14,538 nucleotides of DNA, from positions 20,830 to 35,367 of the forward strand of contig DKGY01000013.1 in NCBI GenBank assembly GCA_002453475.1. Reading direction: 5' to 3'. A program made the position numbers and the translations under genes. Positions 1 through 5,048 of this stretch are shown here, piece by piece; position 1 is the stretch's first letter, and every line of letters starts with the position of its first letter. This DNA is from Clostridium sp. UBA6758. Lineage in GTDB: Bacteria; Bacillota; Clostridia; Clostridiales; Clostridiaceae. The notes below the pieces were generated by a model that saw nothing but the letters and a program-made list of their open reading frames with translations, did no database searches and was not told the origin of the DNA.

Positions 1-1
1 T

Positions 2-301
2 AAGGGTGATGAAGTAATTACAGCCCCAGTGGAGGGAGTGCTTCCAGGAATAACTAGAAGTGAGATAATAAAATCTTGTGAACAGTTAGGTTTAAAGGTA
101 AAAGAAGAAAATATTCAGTATGAACATATTAAAGATTTAGATGGATTATTCATATCTGGAACTTCTCCTAAGGTGCTACCTATAAATGAAGTTGAAGGAA
201 TTATAAAGTATGATAAAATTTATCAAAGAATTTATGATATAAAAGATAAATTTGAAGAATTAATTGCAATAAACTTGAAGAATTATAAAACAGATAAATA
301 G
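2..301 (+). CDS. Aminotransferase class IV, C-terminal part (5' end outside window)
   Basis: This is the last 99 codons of a gene that starts before the window. The frame is open from base 2, so the GTG at 29 is an internal valine and not a start. The visible part looks like the C-terminal half of a fold-type IV PLP aminotransferase (the IlvE / D-amino-acid transaminase / aminodeoxychorismate lyase family). It has G-V-L-P-G-I-T-R-S-E near its start, matching the family's G-x-x-x-G-(I/V)-T-R segment, and then L-F-I-S-G-T-S-P-K-V-L-P-I, matching the F-x-x-G-T-x-x-x-(I/V)-x-P segment near the cofactor phosphate. The C-terminus ends in a Lys-rich helix. The catalytic lysine lies upstream and cannot be checked. 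The substrate cannot be told from this piece. It appears unrelated to the motility genes and is separated from them by a terminator-like palindrome. Confidence 0.8.
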   Translation, partial: KGDEVITAPVEGVLPGITRSEIIKSCEQLGLKVKEENIQYEHIKDLDGLFISGTSPKVLPINEVEGIIKYDKIYQRIYDIKDKFEELIAINLKNYKTDK

Positions 302-328
302 TAAAGTATGTCAAAAACAATACGATAA
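302..328 (+). promoter_or_regulatory. Sigma-28 (SigD/FliA-type) promoter of the chemotaxis operon
   Basis: TAAAGTAT (302-309), 11 nt, then TACGATAA (321-328). The known sigma-28 consensus is TAAAGTTT-N11-GCCGATAA, or TAAA-N15-GCCGATAT in Bacillus. The -35 box matches at 7 of 8 positions, the -10 box at 6 of 8, and the 15-nt core spacing is exact. It starts right after the upstream stop codon, and initiation would fall near 334-336, about 60 nt before the GTG of the first operon gene. That a sigma-28 factor uses it is inferred from the match and from the motility genes downstream. Confidence 0.7.
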
Positions 329-349
329 TATATTATAGTATTGTTTTTG
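312..349. terminator. Palindromic hairpin, probable terminator of the upstream aminotransferase gene
   Basis: A 12-base arm (312-323) pairs perfectly with 338-349. After one mismatched pair (324/337), six more bases pair (325-330 with 331-336), so the whole 38-nt block is nearly self-complementary. The left arm is A-rich and the right arm ends in a T-run, so it could terminate on either strand. Few pairs are G-C, which is usual for a very AT-rich genome. The left arm lies inside the sigma-28 promoter spacer. RNA started near 335 would contain only the right arm and could not form the full hairpin. Confidence 0.5.
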
Positions 350-377
350 TATTTTAGAAGGAAATGATCTGTATTAT
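347..377 (+). promoter_or_regulatory. Possible weak sigma-A-type promoter
   Basis: TTGTAT (347-352) and TATTAT (372-377) resemble vegetative -35 and -10 boxes, but the 19-nt spacer is long and AT-rich DNA gives many such matches by chance. It is listed because a second, sigma-A promoter would explain how fliM and fliY are made before sigma-28 is active. Confidence 0.2.
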
Positions 378-394
378 ATATTAGGGGTGATAAT

Positions 395-2158
395 GTGGAA
401 AATAAGACATTAAGGGGAACTGCAAAAGTACTTGATGGCAAACTAATTATTACTGATGAAGAAAATATTTCGGAAGGTCCTTGGATTGTAAAGGGTAAGG
501 GCGTTAGTTTATTAGTAGATGAACAAGAGGTAAAAGGAAGGGTTAGAGTTAGCTCTGAAAGTAAAATAGAAATAATTTTTAATGAATCTAAGGCAACAAG
601 AGAATTAAATATTAACGTTAGTGAAGATAAAATGGTAGCTAGTATATCAATAAACTATAGTCCGGAAGTTATTTACACTTTAGAAGATACAGCAGAAGCA
701 TCTATGATTACCTTAAATTCAAAGGTAAAAGGAGAAAAGTTTCCACCTAAATTTACAAGAGATGAAATATTAAAAGAACTAAAAGCAAAGAACATAGTTT
801 ATGGAATAGATATTAAGATGATAGATGATTTAGAAAATATGGACAAGATAGAGAATATTATTGTTGCTAGGGGAAAGGAACCTGTTGAACCTATAGATGA
901 TATATTAGAAGTATATTTTGATACTAATATCAATAAAGGGTTTAAAAGCGACCAATGTGGTAATGTAGATTTCAAATCTATAGGTAGTATAACAAGTGTG
1001 AAAAAAGATGATATTCTTGCAAAACGTACTGTGGGAAAAGAAGGAACTATAGGTATTAACTTATTTTCTCAACCTATCCAACCGAAGAAAAGAAAAGTTA
1101 AGGACATGATGGTAAAAACAGGATGTAAATTTAAAGATAAGGATACTATAGTGTCCACAATGGAGGGAAAACCTCAAGTAAAGGGATGCATTTTTCAGGT
1201 TAATAATGTTCATGAGGTTCTTAGTGATGTAGATATAACTACAGGAGATATTAATTTTATAGGAGATGTAATTATTAATGCTGATGTTAAAGAAGGTATG
1301 AAGGTTAAATCTGGGAATACCATAAATATAAAAGGAAATGCCATAAGATGTAGTCTTTGGTCAGAAGGGGATATGCAAATCATTGGTAGTGCAATTTCAT
1401 CTACTATAAAGATTAGAAGTGAGTTCGCTGAGTTTAAGGGGTATTTAGAGGAGTTATCTGCCATAGTTGATAGTTTTCATAGTTTGTATAAAGCTGTAAT
1501 AGCTGTTAAGGAAAGTGGAGATATAAAGGCTGGTATAAAAGATTGTGATATTATAAGCCTTGTTATAAAGAGTAAATTTCCTCTATTAACTAAGATAATT
1601 AATAAATTATTAAGTACAATGGTAGAAATTAATGATAATAACAATGAGTTATTTAGAATGTTAAAGATTAAATATGCCAATAAAAACTATATTTTAATAA
1701 GTGGTGTAGAAGAATTAATTAAGGTTAAGACTTTGGCAGAAGAAAAAATAAAGGCCATAGAAGCTATGAAAGATATTAACTCCGATGCAACAATAGGATA
1801 TATACAGGATTGTACAGTAATCTGTTCTGGAAGCATAACAGTAAATGGAAAAGGTATTTATAAATCCAATGTCTATGCAGAAAAGGGTATATATTTTACA
1901 GGAGAAGGTCAATGTGAGCTTCGAGGGGGAAAAATTAAAGCAGAAAATGAAATTAAGGTAAAGGTAGTAGGTTCCCCTTCAGGAGTTATGACGGAGGTAA
2001 TAGTAGGTAAGGAAGGACATATTTATTGTGATATGGCTTACTTAAATACTAAGTTTATAGTTGGAAATATGGAAACTATAGTGGATGAAACATGCAAAAG
2101 TGTTCATGTATATATAGATAAAAATAGAGATTTAATCGTTGATAAGTTTAAAATTTAG
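395..2158 (+). CDS. FapA-like DUF342 protein heading the chemotaxis operon
   Basis: This 587-residue protein matches the DUF342/FapA family. It has an N-terminal beta-rich region (about 1-120), the family segment E-P-V-E-P-I-D-D-I-L-E-V-Y-F (162-175), and a glycine- and valine-rich repeat region that suggests right-handed beta-helix turns (about 268-342). A helical, probably coiled-coil hairpin (about 345-465) interrupts the helix, which resumes at about 466-560. No signal peptide or membrane segment is visible, so it should be cytoplasmic. FapA-type proteins are linked in Vibrio to polar flagellar assembly and surface sensing; the biochemical role in clostridia is not established. The GTG start at 395 follows AGGGGTGA at 383-390. 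The next gene begins 11 nt downstream, so it is probably cotranscribed with the che genes. Family assignment is fairly sure; function here is inferred from position. Confidence 0.8.
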   Translation: MENKTLRGTAKVLDGKLIITDEENISEGPWIVKGKGVSLLVDEQEVKGRVRVSSESKIEIIFNESKATRELNINVSEDKMVASISINYSPEVIYTLEDTAEASMITLNSKVKGEKFPPKFTRDEILKELKAKNIVYGIDIKMIDDLENMDKIENIIVARGKEPVEPIDDILEVYFDTNINKGFKSDQCGNVDFKSIGSITSVKKDDILAKRTVGKEGTIGINLFSQPIQPKKRKVKDMMVKTGCKFKDKDTIVSTMEGKPQVKGCIFQVNNVHEVLSDVDITTGDINFIGDVIINADVKEGMKVKSGNTINIKGNAIRCSLWSEGDMQIIGSAISSTIKIRSEFAEFKGYLEELSAIVDSFHSLYKAVIAVKESGDIKAGIKDCDIISLVIKSKFPLLTKIINKLLSTMVEINDNNNELFRMLKIKYANKNYILISGVEELIKVKTLAEEKIKAIEAMKDINSDATIGYIQDCTVICSGSITVNGKGIYKSNVYAEKGIYFTGEGQCELRGGKIKAENEIKVKVVGSPSGVMTEVIVGKEGHIYCDMAYLNTKFIVGNMETIVDETCKSVHVYIDKNRDLIVDKFKI

Positions 2159-2169
2159 GAGGTATAAAA

Positions 2170-2628
2170 TTGGCAGAGGAATTTAAATTACTTATATTTA
2201 GATTAGGAGAGCAGTGCTTTGCGGCAGATATTAGAGAGGTGGAACGTATTCTAAACTATGAAGAGCCAACAAAAATTCCAGATTCACAGGATTTTTTAGA
2301 GGGAGTTATAAATTATCAAGATGGAATATTGCCAGTAATTAGCTTAGCTAAAAAATTTGGGATATATAATCTAGAAAGTAAGGAAAATAATGGATCAATA
2401 GTAGTTGCTAGAAATGAAGACGGTGCCATAGGAGTCATAGTAGAGGCTGTTAATGAAGTTATATCTATGAACTTGGATGACTTAGAGGATACTCCAGACA
2501 TATCTTCTAACATATCTAAAAGATATGTTAAAGGGATAATAAAAGACAAAAATAAAAATACTATTATTTTGCTTTTAAATTTAAATGAACTTCTTTCAAA
2601 GGATGAAAAGGAGCAGATAGAAAGGTAA
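2170..2628 (+). CDS. cheW: CheW-type coupling protein, first copy, atypical receptor-coupling motif
   Basis: This 152-residue single-domain CheW-family protein should link receptors to CheA at the membrane array. It opens with the usual beta-strand L-L-I-F-R-L-G-E-Q-C-F-A and keeps the G-V-I-N and I-L-P-V-I-S-L segments. The highly conserved N-L-R-G motif reads N-Y-Q-D-G (48-52), so the key Arg is missing. The domain is followed by a short charged tail rich in K and E. The start is TTG at 2170, chosen because AGGAGG (2157-2162) sits 7 nt upstream and no other start has such a site. It lies 11 nt after the DUF342 gene and 3 nt before cheD. A second, canonical CheW is encoded at 8548. This copy may have a different partner or weaker coupling; family membership is clear. 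Confidence 0.9.
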   Translation: MAEEFKLLIFRLGEQCFAADIREVERILNYEEPTKIPDSQDFLEGVINYQDGILPVISLAKKFGIYNLESKENNGSIVVARNEDGAIGVIVEAVNEVISMNLDDLEDTPDISSNISKRYVKGIIKDKNKNTIILLLNLNELLSKDEKEQIER

Positions 2629-2631
2629 GCT

Positions 2632-3120
2632 ATGGAATACAAGGAGATAAGAGTAGGCATCGCAGATTATAAAATAGCCAAATGCCCAGATAGACTTATG
2701 ACAATTGGGTTAGGTTCTTGTATTGGCATTGCTATGATAGACAAAAAAAATGGGGTTGGAGGCCTTGCACATATTATGCTCCCAGACAGTGAAAAATTTA
2801 ATAAGGTTGCAAATGAAATAAAGTTTGCGAATCTTGCAATACCTATTCTAATTAAAGAAATGATAGAAAATGGGGCAAAAGAAAAGGATCTAAGAGCTAA
2901 GATTGCAGGGGGGGCATCTATGTTTAACTTTGCAGATAGCAAAGTTAATATGGATATAGGTGCTAGAAATAGCATGGCAGTTAAGGACATATTAAAGGCT
3001 AGAAGAATACCTATAGATAGTGAAGAAATTGGAGGAACTAAAGGAAGAACAATAACCTTTGATACAGTAACAGGAGAACTGTATGTGAAAACTGTAGGAG
3101 AAGGGATTAAAGTTATATAG
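2632..3120 (+). CDS. cheD: CheD chemoreceptor glutamine deamidase
   Basis: This 162-residue protein has the full CheD pattern. CheD converts selected receptor glutamines to glutamates and, in Bacillus-type chemotaxis, binds CheC and boosts its phosphatase activity. The catalytic Cys30 lies in G-L-G-S-C, His47 in A-H-I-M-L-P, and Thr24 stands six residues before the Cys. These spacings (T-6-C-17-H) match the Thr21/Cys27/His44 triad of Thermotoga CheD. The glycine-rich A-G-G-A-S-M-F segment and the C-terminal G-G-x-x-G-R segment are also typical. Length is normal for the family. The ATG start is 3 nt after the cheW stop, with a modest AAAGGT site overlapping the end of cheW, which suggests translational coupling. 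It is cytoplasmic and works at the receptor array. Confidence 0.95.
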   Translation: MEYKEIRVGIADYKIAKCPDRLMTIGLGSCIGIAMIDKKNGVGGLAHIMLPDSEKFNKVANEIKFANLAIPILIKEMIENGAKEKDLRAKIAGGASMFNFADSKVNMDIGARNSMAVKDILKARRIPIDSEEIGGTKGRTITFDTVTGELYVKTVGEGIKVI

Positions 3121-3145
3121 AAATTAATGATTGGAGTGATTACAT

Positions 3146-4273
3146 ATGGTACAGAAAATTTCAGTTATGGTTGTAGATGACTCCGCTTTAATGCGAAAGA
3201 TGATATCAGATATGATAAACATGGAAGATGATATGGAAGTGATAGCCATTGCAAGAAATGGAGAAGACTTGCTAGAAAAGTTAAAAAATCAGGTTCCAGA
3301 TGTTATCACCCTAGATATTGAAATGCCAAAGATGAATGGAATAGAGGCTTTGAAGAGAATAATGGAGTTAAAGATACCAACAAAAGTTATAATGATTAGT
3401 AGTTTAACTCAAGATGGTGCAGAGGTAACTATGGAATGTTTAGAAAATGGGGCTATAGATTTTGTACCTAAACCATCAGGTTCCATTTCTTTAAATATTA
3501 ATGTGGTTAGAGAAATTTTGATTTCAAAAATAAGAGGTACTATATTTGTAAGAAAGCCGTCTACAATTAGTAGCACAAAAGATGTTGAACCAAAGGAAAG
3601 TAAAACAAGAGAAATACATAGAGTATCTACAGTTTTGAAAATCAGAGAAAGAAGTTCAACCCCTAAAGATATACGAAGTAAAGAAATAAGAAATAAGAAA
3701 GTTTCGGCAGTTGTAATAGGTGCATCCACAGGTGGTCCTAAAGCATTATTTAATGTTATTACAAATCTTCCGGAAAAATTGGGAGTTCCAATATTTGTAG
3801 TTCAGCATATGCCAGAAGGATTTACTAAGGCTTTTGCTGATAGACTTGATAAATTTTCTAAGGTTAAGGTAGTTGAAGCGAGGGAAGGTATGGTCATAGA
3901 AAAAGATGTTGTCTATATAGCACCTGGTGGTAAACATATGGAGATAAGTAGAAATAAATCTATAACCTTAAATTTAGAACCTCAAATTTGGGGAGTACGG
4001 CCCGCTGTAGACAAGCTATTTGTTTCAGGAGCTAAGGTCTATGGGGAGAACTTATTAGGTATTATTCTAACGGGTATGGGAAGAGATGGAGCCGATGGAG
4101 TTATAGAAGTGAAAAAAGTAGGTGGAGCTACTATTTCTGAAGATGAGTCTACTTGTATAATATATGGAATGCCCAAAGCAGCTTATGACACTAATATGAT
4201 AGATGAAGTTATTCCACTTTATGATATTAGTAAACGAATAGCTAATATAGTACTGGGGGATGTGAAAAATTAA
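3146..4273 (+). CDS. cheB: CheB receptor methylesterase (response regulator)
   Basis: This 375-residue, two-domain protein removes methyl groups from receptor glutamates. An N-terminal receiver domain (about 4-122) carries acidic D11 and D12, the phosphorylation site D57 in T-L-D-I-E-M-P, and a conserved Lys in V-P-K-P (109). A variable, Lys- and Ser-rich linker (about 135-185) leads to the methylesterase domain (about 186-372). The Ser-His-Asp triad is visible: S194 in I-G-A-S-T-G-G, H221 in V-V-Q-H-M-P and D314 in T-G-M-G-R-D-G. Phosphorylation by CheA should activate it for adaptation. The ATG start has a GGAGTGA site upstream. Its TAA overlaps the cheR ATG by one base, so the two opposing enzymes are probably translationally coupled. 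Confidence 0.97.
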   Translation: MVQKISVMVVDDSALMRKMISDMINMEDDMEVIAIARNGEDLLEKLKNQVPDVITLDIEMPKMNGIEALKRIMELKIPTKVIMISSLTQDGAEVTMECLENGAIDFVPKPSGSISLNINVVREILISKIRGTIFVRKPSTISSTKDVEPKESKTREIHRVSTVLKIRERSSTPKDIRSKEIRNKKVSAVVIGASTGGPKALFNVITNLPEKLGVPIFVVQHMPEGFTKAFADRLDKFSKVKVVEAREGMVIEKDVVYIAPGGKHMEISRNKSITLNLEPQIWGVRPAVDKLFVSGAKVYGENLLGIILTGMGRDGADGVIEVKKVGGATISEDESTCIIYGMPKAAYDTNMIDEVIPLYDISKRIANIVLGDVKN

Positions 4274-5037
4274 TGGATTTTACAAAGTTTGAGAATTTCG
4301 TATTGAGAGAGTTTAAATTAGATTTATCTGGATATAAATCAGCTCAGTTACATAGAAGAATACTTACTATTATGTCTAGAGCTGGAGCCAAGGATTTAGA
4401 TGAATATATGGTATTAATAAAAAAAGATAAGGTCATAAGGGAAAAGTTTTTGGATTATGTTACGATAAATGTAACAGAGTTCTATAGAAACCCACAAATA
4501 TTTGAGGAGCTTCAAAACTTTATAAAAAGTGAATTACCTTACAATAGACCACTTAAAATATGGAGTGCAGCTTGTTCTATTGGAGCAGAGCCATATTCTA
4601 TATCTATGATGCTAAAAGAGATGACGCCTAGTGTTAGACATAAAATATTAGCTACAGACATAGATACCAATATCCTATTAAAAGCAAAAGCTGGAGAATA
4701 TATAAGTGGAGATGTTAAAAATATTCCTAAGTACCAGTTTCATAAATATTTTAAATGTGAGGGTGAAAAATTTATAATTAATAAAGAAGTAAAAGATCTA
4801 GTAACATTTAAAAAACATGATCTCATACTAGATAGTTATGAAGATGGTTTTGACATAATCGTATGTAGGAATGTAGTTATATATTTTACTAATGAGGTAA
4901 AAGAAAAAATTTATGAAAAGTTTTCGAGAGCATTAAATCCAGGAGGATTATTATTTATAGGTGCTACTGAAAGTATATATGGATATAAAAATTTTGGTTT
5001 TGAAAAACTTTCAACATTTATCTATAAGAAAATTTAA
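4273..5037 (+). CDS. cheR: CheR receptor methyltransferase
   Basis: This 254-residue S-adenosylmethionine-dependent enzyme methylates receptor glutamates. It has an N-terminal helical domain (about 1-75) ending in the family signature V-T-I-N-V-T-E-F-Y-R-N (63-73), then a Rossmann-type methyltransferase domain. The SAM-binding segment W-S-A-A-C-S-I-G-A-E-P-Y-S (97-109), the acidic A-T-D-I-D (127-131) and F-D-I-I-V-C-R-N-V-V-I-Y-F (193-205) are all present. Length is typical and no extra pentapeptide-binding or TPR domain is visible. The start overlaps the cheB stop by one base. Bases 4442-4468 inside the gene resemble a sigma-28 promoter, listed separately. The stop codon overlaps the AGGAGGGG ribosome binding site of cheA. 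Confidence 0.96.
   Translation: MDFTKFENFVLREFKLDLSGYKSAQLHRRILTIMSRAGAKDLDEYMVLIKKDKVIREKFLDYVTINVTEFYRNPQIFEELQNFIKSELPYNRPLKIWSAACSIGAEPYSISMMLKEMTPSVRHKILATDIDTNILLKAKAGEYISGDVKNIPKYQFHKYFKCEGEKFIINKEVKDLVTFKKHDLILDSYEDGFDIIVCRNVVIYFTNEVKEKIYEKFSRALNPGGLLFIGATESIYGYKNFGFEKLSTFIYKKI
4442..4468 (+). promoter_or_regulatory. Sigma-28-like sequence inside cheR
   Basis: AAAAGTTT (4442-4449), 11 nt, then TACGATAA (4461-4468). The -35 matches TAAAGTTT at 7 of 8 positions, the -10 octamer is identical to the one at 321-328, and the spacing is the consensus 15 nt between cores. It encodes the conserved CheR stretch from E-K-F-L to the V-T-I-N motif, so the match may come from protein constraint rather than promoter function. 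Confidence 0.3.
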
Positions 5038-5048
5038 GGAGGGGTAAC

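Noticed and set aside
29..301. A complete 90-residue gene starting at GTG 29
   Set aside because: The frame is open to the left edge and the upstream residues fit the aminotransferase fold, so this is the tail of a longer gene.
2316..2660. Minus-strand open frame opposite cheW and cheD
   Set aside because: It lies antisense to two clearly identified genes, has no ribosome binding site that I can see, and its composition is the mirror of AT-rich coding sequence. Other minus-strand frames in the window (for example 2667-2990, 3409-3729, 5636-5935, 9536-9820 and 13707-13940) were left out for the same reason.
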